Assembly: GCA_019802505.1 (NCBI GenBank)
Contig: JAFMOC010000090.1
Coordinates: forward strand, 230,001-294,000
DNA from: Corydoras sp. C115
Lineage: Eukaryota; Chordata; Actinopteri; Siluriformes; Callichthyidae
Reading direction: 5' to 3'
DNA length: 64,000 nucleotides
The notes beneath the pieces were generated by a model that was given only the letters and a program-made list of their open reading frames with translations, did no database searches and was not told the origin of the DNA. Each line of letters begins with the position of its first letter. Positions within the stretch are counted from its first letter, which is position 1. Made by a program: the position numbers and the translations under genes. Of the stretch, positions 25,701 to 40,700 are shown piece by piece.

Positions 25701-28700
25701 CAGCAACTATTTTAAAAAGGCAGGAAATGAGACCATGTTTTCGTGCAGAAGACCTGCGCTTGCGATGTTGTTTACCCGAGTGAGAAGGTCGGTAATCGTC
25801 TCCGTTTGGCTGTTGGGGGTTGAGGGAGAGTCCGAGTTCTTTGGCCCCCCCTGCCGCCTCAGGCTCATTAGCACAGCAAGGCCTGGTCACATCAAAGCAC
25901 CGCCGAAAGGTCAGACATTCCAGCGGAGCGGCCTAGTCAGCAGGCCCGGCTGCTCCTCCCGACCAAACCCCCACCCGCTTAAGCGCTCGCACTCTGTACA
26001 ATTAATTAATAAAAACCCAGCATGGTTAAATCTGCCCCTCTCGAGAAGCCACACAGGCAGATCTGAGAAATGAGCGCAATCATCTTTACTGTTTTCTGCA
26101 GCAATGATGACCTCTGGGAAGCGCAAATGAATGAATGAGGGCTAACTCTCATCGGCTTCCACTCAGTGCCAGGTTTCCATCAAAAGCTATTTATATCTGC
26201 CACAGTGTAACACAGAGACATCGCCTTGTCCTCAGCAAACCAAAAAAACATATATACTAACCCTGTTATGAGTTGTAACGTATAATGAGAATAACAAACT
26301 TTATTCATTAAACCCCCGTATGTCGACACTCATTATACATCAGCTCTACATATCGTACAGTTCTATATTGAAAGACTGTAGTCTGTTAGCATTTGTACGC
26401 ATGCTGGCTACCTGACCTAAATGACGTAAATGGTCAGGACCCATTTAGGACCACCACAAAGCCGACATTATTTAGATGGTGGATGATTCTCAGCACTGCA
26501 GGGACATTGCCATGTGACGTAGTCATAAGCAGATAAAAAATTGTAAACACCTTAATGACACAGCCATCGAACAGTATTCCGAGCCTGAACCCACAGCTAG
26601 CAAGTCGAAGCAACAGTGGCAAGCAAAAACTTCTAGTATTGTTGGTATTGGGGACGAAACCTTAGGAGAACCAAGGCTCAATGGGGGACTACTTCTTTAG
26701 TGGCTGTGGGGTGTTGCATCATGAATCAAAACATCAAGTTGGGATACTTGTAAGTGACTTTGGATAAAAGTATCTGCGAAATAATGTAACTTAAGTATGA
26801 TTAATTACTAAAACCATAAAAGTCATCCCTTTTTCTTTAGAACCTTCCCTCCTTTACAAGATTTCACTGCATTCTAGTGATGTCACTGAGGTGCGAGAGT
26901 AATGGGCAGGATCTGTAGATAGACAGGATTACGATGCAGATCAAGTAATTGTGATTATGGCCTCTAATCGTCTGTCCTCCTGTGTGATCGTAAAAGGGGA
27001 GGACTGATCACGCGAGACGAGATCAATTCAGGCTAAAATATTTCAATGATGTCAAAGCCGGATGTTTTCTGGAGTAATACATTTGATGGCAAGATAAAGT
27101 TTCTGTCTAACAAGTCCACCTGTTTTCTGGTATCACAACCACTGAGCTATTACAATCTCATGGTGCTTCGAACTCGTCGTGGTGCTTATTCTCAAGACAT
27201 ATAGTTCACTGTTGATAAATTGTGGAATGATCTTCCAACTCGATCCGTAATGCTAAGACATTCAGCATCAAAGAAACAACTTCACTTCAACTTCAAAGAA
27301 GCACTTTCCATTAAAAAAACATATTAGGGAAATTTTAGCTATTAAAACCAGATTGAAAGACGATCAAGTTTGTTCAACTACTGACTTGTGTCGTTCTCTT
27401 ATTCATGAGTCGCTTTGAATACAAGCGTCTGCCGAATGACTGAATGTGTTGCTGCACAGAGCAGAAATTTGGGTTTTTACAGTTGTTGAGGTTCCCCTGA
27501 TGTTGCAAGTGCGATACAACTTATCTTCCGATATGTTATTTTCCAAATGAGTGATTGAAATTTCCGCACCATGGTTCCCAACATTCCAAAGGTGTTCAGG
27601 GGTGAAGGTCAGGGCTCTGCAGAGGCCTCACAGGGGCAGTCATGCCGTAATCGATATATGGCTATCCTTGCCTCATCTTTAAGTCGCTTTGGATAAAAGC
27701 ATCTGCTAAATAACTAAATGTGAATATAAATTGGTTCCTGAACAGCTATAAGCATAGGGATGGTTTACTGTATACAGAATCCTGCATCATCAACAATCCC
27801 CATCAACAGCAACCAATGAGCATCCCAGGACATAAAGCATATAAGAACCTCCTCCTTCCCATTGTCTCCTGTTCCAATGGGAGTCCTTGTGGTAATTACC
27901 TGGGAACTGCACTGGGTCTTGACCTGCTCCATTATCCCATCAGTCTTCCACACATTGCGCCACTGGCTTGCGTTCCCACTTAACCCCTTCCTGATTGATT
28001 ACAGTGAGAATTCCTGAGGAGAAGTGCAGGTGTGAAGGAGGCTACGGCATCAGAGGGAGAGAGACAGAAGTGCTAAGCAGGCTTTAAAAGCTGTGAATGA
28101 GGGGTAGGTGATAGAATGAGGAGGGGGGGGGATTAGCCTGCTGTGTTGATAGTGTTGCACTCCAGTTCACACAGGTACTCCGCAGTTGGCATGTGAAAGC
28201 CTGTCAGTCTGGATTTGAGGAAACAGGCGGCGAGAACAGAATGGAGCCTGCAGAGAGTTTTCCCCCCTCTGCTAGTAGGGCAGCTGCCATCCAATTCTCT
28301 GACCCTCATCTGAATGCTTATTCTCTCGCTCGCATGTTGCCTCACTCCCAGCTGCGGGGGTGATCCTTGGTTGGTGCTCAAGCACTGGAGGTGACAGTGT
28401 GGTATGTGCAATGAACAGAATGCAAATCAATCACATACCACCAGGCAGGTCCTTGTTTTTGTTCGAGTCCGAGACACCCGAAAAAGCCCAGGTTCAGCGA
28501 AAAGAGTGCCTCACTCCGCCATGAGTGACATGTTCAGAGGAGGCATGGTGCCATGTTTGGTGCTTTCCCTTCACATCAATAAGCTCCTGGTTTTAATTCT
28601 CAGACAGAGAGAACAAGATCCTTTCAGTGTGGATTTTTCATGTTTTCATGGGTTACCTCCCATAGTCCCAAGACACCCAAGTCAAAGGCAGTCGAGATAT

Positions 28701-31700
28701 TAAAAGGCCCTAGGTGTTAAATGTCTCTGGGCTGCAATAGACAGGCAACCTCTCCAGGGTTTCACCACTTTCACATCCAATTAGTGCTTAGATGGTAGAT
28801 AAGCAGCATGGAATACGGAGGAGTAAATAGAGGATTGGAAGACTAGAACCTTAATACTGCTGATCTGGGAAACTGAGAATAGAGTGATTACTGATCACAT
28901 GATCGGTACCAAAACTCCACTGCATGGTGCCACTTTCTCTCAAGATGGGATGGGGAATGATGCTATTCCAGGGAGCCCTTTTGACCAAGTAACCTGCATT
29001 ATCTGTTTTTTCTTTGAGGCAGTACCATTTCTTTATCCATAACACTGCCAGAGCACTGTGTCAACGAAAATTACTGGATAGAACTCGCATTTCTATTATA
29101 TTAGTGGAGTTGCGGTCCTGAAAGACAGACTCACTATATTAATATATATATTTTTCTAATATTTAAAAAAGGTCACCTGTTGACAGGGTGACAATCGCTT
29201 GTCACACGCTTTAGGGGGCAGTTTAGAGCAACCAATTTACCATGAATCCATGTTTTTGGACAGTGGGAGGGAACCTGGAGAAAACTGACACAGACATGGG
29301 GAGAACATGGAAACTCCACCATGATTTAATTTCGAATCTGGATCCCCAGCACTGAGAGGTTGACGTGTTAACCACTAAGCCACCTCCAGCCTCTAAAGTC
29401 ACAGACTTTAATACAGAGTTGCTCCAATAATACTTTAGAGGGGACTCCACTTGTCCACAACCTTTTTTTTTTTTTTTTTAAACGTTTGGTATTTACAGTA
29501 TGTAATTATTCAGTTGTGTGAGCTCTTGCGAAGTCAGACTATAACATATTATATTTCATTAACAGACAACACAAACGTTCCCTACCATATTGTTATATTT
29601 CCCAGCTCTCACAGATGCACATAAATATCCCGGGAAACATGAAGACACAAACCACGTCGGTTTCAGCGTGATGACCTAATTTTGCGGCACGGCGGCTCTG
29701 ACTCACTGAGCCACTTGCTGCTGTTTGAAATCAAGCACCGAGGGCAAAAACCAAAACGCACCGACATGCTGGCACCACGACAAGGCAGAGATTATTCAAA
29801 GAGATTATTGAGACCGACCCGGGAGTCTACTTGTTTATAAGAAAAGGCACTGGGAGAGCTTGATCTAGCCGAACTCGATGACTCTGTGCCACCTGAGTAA
29901 AGCACTCCCGCATTCAGTTTCCACCCACGTCCAGCCTCCAGAAAAAAAGCAGGTCCACAAAGCCCTTTTGTCGAGATGCGCACCTTGTACTGGTCACAGA
30001 TATGTCAAATGTTGCCTCATGAAATGGCTATTCTCTCATTGTTCGGTTAGGTAAGGACAAAGGAGTAAAGGGCATTGTTCTTAAAACCAACCTTTCATTC
30101 CTTTGCTCTCGCTACCCACACTGGGGCAGCTTTAGTGGGTAGGACAAAGAACGCACTACTAACAGGCTGTATTGTGCAGGATTAGCGAGTTAGCCTCAAC
30201 ACAACTGCTTTTCAAACTAGGATTAGCCAGTGAAACCCTCTGTTCTGAAAACACACACACACAGAACATATAACCACTATTTGAACAAATACCACCCATG
30301 TTTGATCGAGGAGCACTTCAACAAACGCTTCACTGCTGGTACACACTACAACAGCACCTCCTCCCAGTAATACTTTTAAAGGAGCGTCTTTGCAATCGGT
30401 TAGGGGCCAAAGCAAACGAACCGTGGCTCTGCGTGGAATTAGGCCAATAAAAACGACTGAGACGTGCACAAGGCCTTCATTTTCTTGTGCCAGTTGGCAA
30501 ACTTAAAGGGAAAGGATGGGGGGTGTTTGGTAAAAACTTGCATGGTAAGCACCAGGTCTGCTGCGTTTCCCAAAAATAAAGATGTAAATTTCATTCCATT
30601 AAATATGTAGCAGGGGTTCTCAACTTTGTGGGCATTCATTTGTTCATTCATCATCTGAAACCACTACTTCCCACCATGTTGGGAGACCATCTTGGAAACA
30701 TTGGACATGGAAGGACTACACCCTGGAAGAAAAGTCTGGCACTGGCTGGCATCAAACACGATTCACTTGCAACTATTAACCACCACCTTTAGAACTGTTT
30801 CTGGAAGAATGGAGGGACCAAGTGATCCTAAAGAGAATCCAGCTAGAACCAGATAGTACTTTCTATCTTATCTCATCATCTTCCACTTTATTCACCATTA
30901 TGGTTGTGGCAGGGTTCCCTATGCCTATCCAGGGAATAACTTTTTGGGTGCTATGCAGGTAACTCACTGAATCCATGATTTATAGTCTGTGTTAAAGGTT
31001 AATTGAGGGTGAACCGCTCAACTGTGTGAGGGGAATACCAATGTCAGGCCAAAAGAAGGTAGTCATTGAACAGATCGCTTTCCATATTGGTTTTAACATG
31101 ACCTTTGTTTTGGCTCTGTTTTAAAAGTGAAAATGTACTGATCATGGATGTTCTATTGATGACTGTGTGAAAATAGAAAACAGAGGTCTTTTGGACAGGT
31201 TACACACATGAATGATCTGGTTCTGAAACCACATAAAATGCTAGAATTAAATAACAATATGGAACTTTAACTCTATTTCCTAAAAACTATGGTCCAGTTA
31301 GCATTTGGTGGGAACATGAATCGGTTCCTCAAAGCCAGAGCCAGCAATGAACCAAGATCCAACTTTGGCAGTTAATTTTGTTATTATTTTAATTTTAATT
31401 TAATTTGCAATATTATAACGTGAATCAATGCAGAATTAAATAAATAATAACTGGATCCATCGTGCAACAATGCGAGCATGTCATTTTACTTGGAGATGTC
31501 CTCAAGCAGGAACAAGAGTGAGAGTGTAAACATTATTATCGGACATGGACGAGATCAGGAAATGTGTGTTTGGTGTTAGACTTTAAAGGAAAGCGCCACA
31601 TTCTTCTATCTTATCTGGATTTAACATGACGAAGGAACATGTGTGAGGAACATAAACACGTTCTACAATTTTCAGCTCTAAAATCGGTGGTGTAAATGGT

Positions 31701-34700
31701 TGGCACGTCCGCCTCTTGTTCCCAGCAATGGATTGGCGCCCTGTCCTGGAAATGTTCTCCCCTGCGACTCTAGTAGAGGATTAAGTGGAAGATAATGAGA
31801 TAAGACGAGATATTAATTTCGAAACACACTTGTCGCTATATTACATGAAACAAATTCTAAGGTAGAACTGAAACCATAACTTGTATATTGTTAAATTAAT
31901 GGAACATTAGACAGGTATCATTTGGGTGGTGGATTGTTTATCGTCAGTTCTGCAGTGACAATGATGCGGTGAGGGGGTTGTAGTTCAGCAGTGCTGCTGT
32001 AGTTTCATTTCTCCACCTCAGTGACACTGCTGGGATAGGAATAATGCACCAACCAAATAATACCTGCTCTTTGATGGTACTATTGGGGTCCGAACCATTA
32101 GAGAACAGAGACCACAGTATACACTATAGTCCACAAACAGGTAAAGGGAACTGATACAATAGACAAAGCCTCCTTTTTGCTCCACATATTGTCGACAAAC
32201 ATTTGAGCATATAGAACGTATATGTATAGTTGTTTTTCATAGACGGAAGCAATGCGATGCAATTTCTTTAATGAATGTGCATCTGGTGACAGCTAACTCA
32301 AAGCAGCTCTCAGTTCTCTGATGTCAAGACTGGAGGAAGATAAAAAGCATTAGTAGCACATTTTCAGAAGTCAGTATCATCACTAAAAACAGAAATCAGT
32401 CACTTCGCTTTAATTGCAGTGAACTCTGTTTTTTCTCAAGATCTCCCAAACTGGTTGAGCCAAAAGATTCCGATATTTTATCACATCGTCACATTAATGC
32501 ATGGAACACAGAGACGTATTTAACAAGCGCTGCAGCTGAGATCAAGGAGTCAAGTGGTACAAAGCTGCACGCATGATCAAATGCGCACCCGAGTGCCTTC
32601 TTGCTGAAAACTTTTATGGGTTTCATCATCCTATAACATGTTACAGTAAACAAACAGGGACTTCAGCTTCCTAGTTCTGACACATCAGGAGCGAGGGGTG
32701 AAACAAGTCTATAGTCAAAAGAGACAATAAAAGGGATGACAGAAGGAAAAACAAGGCCACAAAATCAAAAGGAAACATAAAATCCACAAGAGGATAAAGA
32801 GTTCTGAAAGACAAACGATGTGTAGCAGGGCAGGGAACAGCGATATCCAACCATATGAAGTTAATGTGAGACCCAAGATCATATCAGAGCAACAGACATC
32901 AGAGCTTACAGCATACAGGTCCAAAATAATTAGCAAATGAGGAAACACCTCAGCATCTGGCACAGTTTGGTCAGAACATGGAGGAATTATGGATTCAGAG
33001 ATCAAGGATCAGATCAAAGGGGCAATGGGATCAATATGTTTGATGAATTTACACTTGTTTAGAGTGTGTAAGAATGCCAAGAACTTATACAAGTTCAAAA
33101 TGATTGGGCTTTAATATAAAATCATGAGAATCATGAGACCAAACCCGAGTCCATATCAAGCCAACTTAGAACCCAAGGTCAAATCAAAGCAACAGTCCAC
33201 TTCAGATGTGACGCTGAGATCAACACTTCAGAGCTTAGTGCTTCATACAGGTCCAAAATAATTAGTAAATGAGGAAACACCTCAGCATCTGGCACAGTTT
33301 GGTCAGAACATGGAGGAATTATGGATTCAGAGATCAAGGATCAGATCAAAGGGGCAATGGGATCAATATGTTTGATGAATTTACACTTGTTTAGAGTGTG
33401 TAAGTATGCCAAGACCTTATACGAGTTCAACATTATTGTGCATTAATATCAAACACTGCATGGTTTGGCTGCAGTACCACATTTCTACCAGAGGTGTCCC
33501 TAAATTCTGATGCACTGTAATGGGACAGAACTTTCCAGAATGTAATGCATGTTAGAACAAAGCAGCAGAGCCAGAAAAGCGTGAAGGTTCACCAAAACTG
33601 GGTCCATATCAAGCCAACTTAGAACCCAAGGTCAAATCAAAGCAACAGTCCACTTCGGATGTGACGCTGAGATCAACACTTCAGAGCTTAGTGCTTCATA
33701 CAGGTCCAAAATAATTAGTAAATGAGGAAACACCTCAGCATCTGGCTCATTTTGGTCAGAACATGGAGGAATTATGGATTCAGAGATCAAGGATCAGATC
33801 AAAGGGGCAATGCGATCAATTTGCTTGATGAATCTGATCAGCTAGCCAGCATGCTAAAGATCAAAGTGGATGTAGCAGAAGTTGGCTTAGGCAGAAGTTG
33901 GCTTTTCTTCTTAAAAAGAAGGTTCTACCACATTTTAGTTGTCTTTGTTTACATTATAAGCCTTTCAATCATCTATATACAAAAATAATATTAAAAACAC
34001 TTAAGAAATAGGAGCGACGCGGTGGCGTAGTGGTTAACACGTCTACCTCCCTAGGAGGATTTTCCATGTTTTCACAATGTCCAATGTTCCAGGATCTCCG
34101 GTTTCTTCCCACAGTCCAAAATCATTCAAGGTAAATTGGTTGCTCTAAATTGCCCCGGTCTAAATTAACCTTATGTAGTGTGTGTCTGTATGAGTAAGTG
34201 TGTGCCCAGTGATAGATTGGCGCCCTGTTCTGGGTGTATCTGCCCAGCGCCCGAGACGTTCTCCCCTTGATGGTCACCCCCCCCCGCGACCCTAATAGAG
34301 GATAAAAGATAATGAATGAATGAAAATGAATAAATTGCCCCATTCTAAATGAACCTTATATAGTGTGTGTCGTTGTGAGTGAGTGTGTGCCCAGGGATGG
34401 ATTGGTGTTCTGTTCAGGGTATATCTGCCTAGTACCTGAAACCTTCTCACCTGGATGAGCATGGGGAACCCCCAATGACCCTGATCGCTAAATATCCAGT
34501 GTCGCAGCTGCATAACATGGCTTCAGATTACAGCTACATCTACGTCTGCACATGCTTTGGGCTGCAATACCATATTTTCTCCAACAATTTTATACCAAAA
34601 CAAATACCAACTAAAGAATCAGAAATGAACAATTCCTTCTATGTGGTACACAGTAGTAAACAAAAGACTGAACTATTCAGAGGGTTCACACCAGGGCCAC

Positions 34701-37700
34701 CATAAAAATGTAAGCGATACACTGTCATTCGCAGCAAATTACTTGCTCTAATTCCACATGGGTACAATTGGAAATTGGGCAGACCTTCAGCTAGAGGGTA
34801 GATTTCAGGTAGAACGGATTGACATCGCGCTGCCGTGTTCAGCCTCTGTGGCTGACGTTGAGAAAGTTCCGATTCACACCGCACAAAGAGGTGATAGTTT
34901 GAAACTCTCCTGGAGATAGATCAGAAACCAGGCAGGAAGGAAGGAGGTTCGGGAAACTGGCACAGGCACACACATGTCTCCAATGTGTCGGCCTCATTAG
35001 CTACATGGTGTGGCGCTTCCAAAACATCAGCGGCGATAAATATGGGGACATCTGCAAGTGTAATCGCTCTATTGTGCCCTAATTTTCTGCTCCACTGGCC
35101 AACAGCGGGACATCCAGCCTCCTACCCTCGTCGTCCTTAGCGTGGGGCATTCACAGTGGTGTGAGAGACACGAGCGCTCAGGTATCCGGCGCGCCGATGA
35201 GGAGGCCACCCGGAATTAGAGGTAATTTACTGCTTGGTTCGGATTGATTTCAACCTGAAACGAGGAACGAAGAAAAAAAATGGCCCCACCAGCCTCTCTC
35301 GTATTTTCTCCTTCTTCATCTTCATCCCCTTTCCAGCATAGAAAACCTCTCCTCCCTCCCCCTCCCCCCTTCCTAATTCCCCCCTCCACCCCCGCCTCTT
35401 GCTCTCTTACTCGCGAACGGCAGCCAAGACTCTCCATCTCGTCAGAGGCAGGAGGCTTTGAAGAGATCAAAGGCAAGGCCGCGAGCAGTGCGCCACTCTG
35501 GGAATACGGCGAGCCTCTCCGCTCCTCAGCCCCATTTTCCAGAGTCATGTCGGATTGCAGCTGGATTGCATTCCGCCGGTTTTCTTAATGCTCTTGGTTT
35601 TGACTTTGACATCACTGACCCCCCCCCCCCACCCCTTTTTCAAAACATGAACGAAGGGGTGGGGTGGGGGGTAATAAAATGAAACGCAATGAAAGAAAAG
35701 CAAAGCCGTGTGCTCAGAAGGGAATGCAAGGAGTTCTCACATAGTGGGAGAGTGTGCAAGAGCATAGGAAAGAGAATGAGAAAGAGAGAGGGAGTGCATG
35801 TGCAAGAGCATGAGAGAGAGAGAGAGAGAGAGAGAGCGCAAGATCGACAATGATTCTTATTTTCACAACTCCATAATTGGCCAGTTCAAAGGAACCGGGT
35901 GAAAGAAGGGAGCATTTGTTTTCAATTCTGTGGCCAATATGAAAGGAGCGACAAACTTTTATGAGTTACCCAAAAATTAAAGACAGACTCCTTCCACATA
36001 CAAAGAACAGCCTACTTTTTCATGATGGGGACCACACAAAAAACGAACTGATAGCAAACCGATGGAAGGAGCAAAAGGAAAAGGGGAGGAGGTGGCGGGG
36101 GACAAAGTTGGCGATATCAAAAGATCCATTAAAGCGGCGGGCTAATAAAGCCTGGTGGCAGTGGTCCCTTTGTACTGCAATTCAGCCGTAGCCTGAACCA
36201 GAGTCCTCCAGCACCGACGCATGAATACTTCAGTACCGTGGAAGCCTCTTTAACTCACACGCACCCGCTGAGCCCGCCGAAAAATAACGAGCTTCTGAAA
36301 AAGATGAGGAAGAAGAGGAACGAGCCTCGGCTTTGAGCGGCGCTCCGCATTGATCATGTGGGCCACTGAGGGGACGCGGTCCTGCCTATTCCAGCATCAC
36401 AAGTACAGGGGACGGGGATTTCATAAGCATGCAGAAGGATGCACACCGCGTCCTATATCTGTCACCGAGCACTTCTGCGCCTCAGACACATCTCGGCAGG
36501 ATCTGACAGTCGGCATGCAGCACGTTCTCGTGTTCCCTCTACAAAATCTGCTGAATCGGTCCCAATTTACCAATCATTTACCAATCGTACAAGTCGACGA
36601 GCTGGAAAAACAGTCGTTATGGAAGGATGATGGGGACGTAGTTTTGTGTCAACATCTGTCGACAGAGGGAAACAGCAGAACCAGTGTTGATCTCGAAAAT
36701 GGGCCTAAGAACAAGGGAACAACCTGATGGGTGGTAGCAGAAATTAGAAAAGATAATAAATTTTAATGGGAATCTGAGGGTATTGGTTCTGGGGAGACTG
36801 CACCTTGGTCCATACATGTTTCTGCCATGAACAACGAACAAATGACTGCGAGAGCTTTGTGTAGTCAAGACCACTTTAGCTTGTTTTTTGCGGGTTCAGG
36901 CTTAGAACACTTCCAGTTTACTGTACAATATGAAGTGAGTTAGACAGACAGACAAAGAACTGCAGATTTGTGTACAGTATTCTGTAAAACTCTGGGGTAC
37001 GCTGGTCAATTCCCATGGTATTATAGGTGGAAATAAGTTGGCTGGTCCCTTTTTAAAGTAAAGTACCTGTCAAAAGTTTGGAGACACCCCCTTTGTGCAC
37101 CATTTTCTCCATTTACTGTAAAGATGGACGTAGTTCTACAATTCCAGATTGTCGTCCATCTGTTTGTGGACTACGGTACATTCTCTGTACTCTAATGGTC
37201 AGGACCCCGATAGTACCACGTCAGAGCAGGTATTGTTTGCTTGGTGCATTATTCCTATCCTAAAAATGAAACTACAATTTCTACCTGTTCTGTGATGGTC
37301 CTGCCCAATAGAGAACAGGGAACCAACCCGAGACCAATAAAACAAAGAAAACAGATGGACTACAGTCTGTTATTGTATAATTACAAAGTCTATCTATATG
37401 GTAAGTAGAAGACAGACAATGGAGTCAGAAAAGACTAAACCGTGTCCTTTTTGATGTGAGATGTCCACTGAAGGAAATCTCATCCAGCTGTGATTTTCTG
37501 ACTTGTCAGTGGAAACGGCACCACGCCAGACTGAGGTCACACGTAGCCGCCAAGTCACAACAACCAGCAACATGACGTCAAGTGTCACTCCAGACAAAAA
37601 GTCATAACACCTCACGCCTTTCAGACCAGCTCCCCTTCACCCCGGTCGCTCTCAAACAATAAGCCGGACACCTCCGGGGTGAGGAGCGAGGTAGGAGCAG

Positions 37701-40700
37701 GTGATGAGGTGGCGGTGCTGAAGGTGGCATCAACTTCCTGCTCAGTCTCTACACCTCTGGATCCTGTTTCCAGCTTCAAATCCCAACACATGCAAAACGT
37801 GTCGGGGTAAATACTAATCAATGCTAGCAGAGCAGACAGGCTTTTACTTAATAAAATAAATAAATAAATCAGTCAATAAAACACAGAACATACACACAAC
37901 CCATAATAGCAGTAATAATACATTTTATTATTATCTTGCTTTAAAGTGTTACATGCAACTACATCATCATCATCTATAAACACAATTTGATGAATTCAGA
38001 AGAAAAATCTAAAGTAAGAAAACACAACAAATGATTAAGAAGCTAATAATAAAAAGGCTACATGCCTCAGAACTTGCTAACGTTCCAACAGTAAACTCTA
38101 CAATGGTTTTTTTTGCTGATTCTTAAAAAGTTATTGGCGAAATCTTCGAGGAGATTCTTAAGCGGCAATCCACAAGACAACTACAGAAACAAAACAGCAT
38201 TTTTAGACCTGGTCAACATGCCGACACGGCCTTCAGTATTATTATACACCAAAAACATCTATATCTACATTATCTTCTTTAAAAAATAAGGGCAAATGTG
38301 TGTGTATACTACCAAGCCATTGCTTCAATTACTACGACATTTAAAAGACCCTGAGGAGGTTTATATACTATTTCCAACTACCAATAAGCAGCTTACGGGT
38401 CTTTATCTTAAATGCAACATCGCGGTTGTTCCTTCTTTTTCTGGTTAATTGCGTTTTGCTTTGAGATCTCACAAATATTGCAAAACCTTAATAAATACAA
38501 TGTAAAAAAAGGGCTATAAATTAGTGATCTTTATCGAACTGATTTAGGTTGTGTCAGTTTGTCTCTGCAGTCGTGATGGTGTGTTTTGTGCGTAACATGC
38601 AACAAACCAATCATCTTACTTGCCGTTCTTTTTAAGAGCCATGTGCAGTCTGACCTCAACGGCGCAGTGCGACTAATTAAACGTAAATTCTCGTTTACGA
38701 CATTTGCAGGAAAAGTCGACTTAAGCCGGAGCCAAGTAGGGATTGGTAGTATGTATCACTCAATCGTATTTCTGATGCAGGCTCTAGTTTATAATTGTAA
38801 AGCTGCGTCAAGACAATGGGATGTAAAGAACACTAATGGAATTTACTTCTCAGAGTAGATAACCTTAAGAGGAAATGGTACATGGACATTTTAGAACGTC
38901 CAATTCTAAAACAGAACATTTCATTGCAGTTTTTTTTTTTCTTTTAGAAAAAGCACTGCATACAATATAAATTTGCCCAACTATAAAGTAAACATGCTGA
39001 GGTTTGTATTTGTTTTCTATGACGCACGTTAAAATATACTTGCGCTTGTGTTCCGTACCTCGTGTTCTAACCACCAGTCACTTGAAGAAAAAAAAAAAGA
39101 AAAAAAAAAAAACTAAATCAAAGACACAAAAGGCTTCTGATTGCACCATCCTCACTGACAACGACATATCAGGACATTCTGTCCCATGAACAAATGTTAC
39201 TAATAGTATATTTCATATTTATATTTTATACACTCGAGCATTAAGGTGGTAAATGTTTTTCCTTTGCAGAACACGTTCCGGTTCGCACCTCCAGCCCGAC
39301 CACACGCGAATGAATGATTAGCCCCTGTAACTCAGGTGACTGCCTTTTACAGAATTACTCCAACCTCTCTGCTAAAAAAAGAAAAAGAAACAAACCTAGG
39401 CTTATTTTTGCTCTCCTCAGCCATCCCTTCACCACCACCAGCCCTGCCCCCCCACCCTCATCCCAAAACTGAGCCACATGGATTCAATAGAGCAGTGTTT
39501 AGTGCTGGATGGAGCCGGAGTATCGATGGCTTTGTTTATGAAGCCTGAATGTGCATCAGCACTTCAAAGGCCTGCGGGCTGCCACACACACACACTGTGA
39601 GGTCTGCGTGTGTGTGTTCAGACCTGCGCAGCAGATGACATGGCCGTCTCCATGACCTTCCTCAGTGCGTCTGCGGAGGCTGGAGAGCTACTGTACGCCA
39701 GAGCGATGCCAAAACAGGCATCATCCAGCTGATGTATGGACCGAGGTCCGCTGGAACGCTGGACATTCTACTCACAGAGAGGGTGGATTTTGGGGCTCAA
39801 GGCTAAAGTTCAAGTCGAAGCGTTAGGAACGGCTGTACAGACAAAAAAAAAGTCAAACAAAAGCAGGAAGACGAGACGGAGGGGCATGAGGCGGCAAGAT
39901 TATTTACATCTTCATACCAGAATTAGCAGACATCCTAAACCACAGCGACTTACAGCAGGGCTTTGTTTCCTTTTTGGTAGACGCAGTCGCATGTTCATTC
40001 AGGATTCGTTGGAAACACACACAACACGCGAACTGCCTTGGCTTCATTTTAGGGCTTTTGCATTTACAGTTTGTCAAAAACTAATCAGATGGGGATTCTG
40101 GGTCCAATTCATACATTTGTGAAATAAATATCAAAATAATAATGTGGCCGGCGGCACGGTGGCTTAGTGGTTAGCACGTTCGCCACTCAGCACTAGGGAT
40201 TCCCGGTTCGAATTCCAATCTGGGTGGAGTTTCCATGTTCTCCCCGTGGCCGCATGGGTTTCCTCCGGGTTCTCCGGTTTCCTCCCACAGTCCAAAAAAC
40301 ATAACCGATTGAATTCTCAAGGTCAATTGAATTCTTCAAATTACCCCATATAGAGTGTGTGTGTGTCTTTGTGAGTGTGTGTGTGTGCCCAGCGATAGAT
40401 TGGTGCCCTGTCCTGGGTGTATCGGCCCAGCGCCCGAAACGTACCCCCCTGGGTACACATGGGGAACCCCCCCGCGACCCTGGTAGAGAATAAAGCGGAA
40501 CGGAAGATAATTGATGGATGGATAATGTGGCTTTAAGCAAACGAGTTCCGGCTTTTAACACAGGAGCATCTATAAAAGGTACCACACACAGTACCAATTA
40601 AAAGTTTGCACACACCTCCTTTTTGCTCCACTTATTGTCTATATTCTCAGTTCCATTTACTGTAAAGATGGACTTTGTAGTTCTACGATTCCAGACTATA

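Noticed and set aside
32715..33005. 96-residue hydrophobic open frame on minus
   Set aside because: Overlaps the three-copy tandem repeat; not maintained in the other copies and no recognised family.
32868..33850. CRISPR-like direct repeats
   Set aside because: Only three long units of unequal spacing in a vertebrate intron; no short repeat-spacer structure.
40149..40230. tRNA-like A and B boxes
   Set aside because: This is the head of a SINE, with no cloverleaf closure of the acceptor stem; not a functional tRNA gene. The same holds for the other SINE heads.
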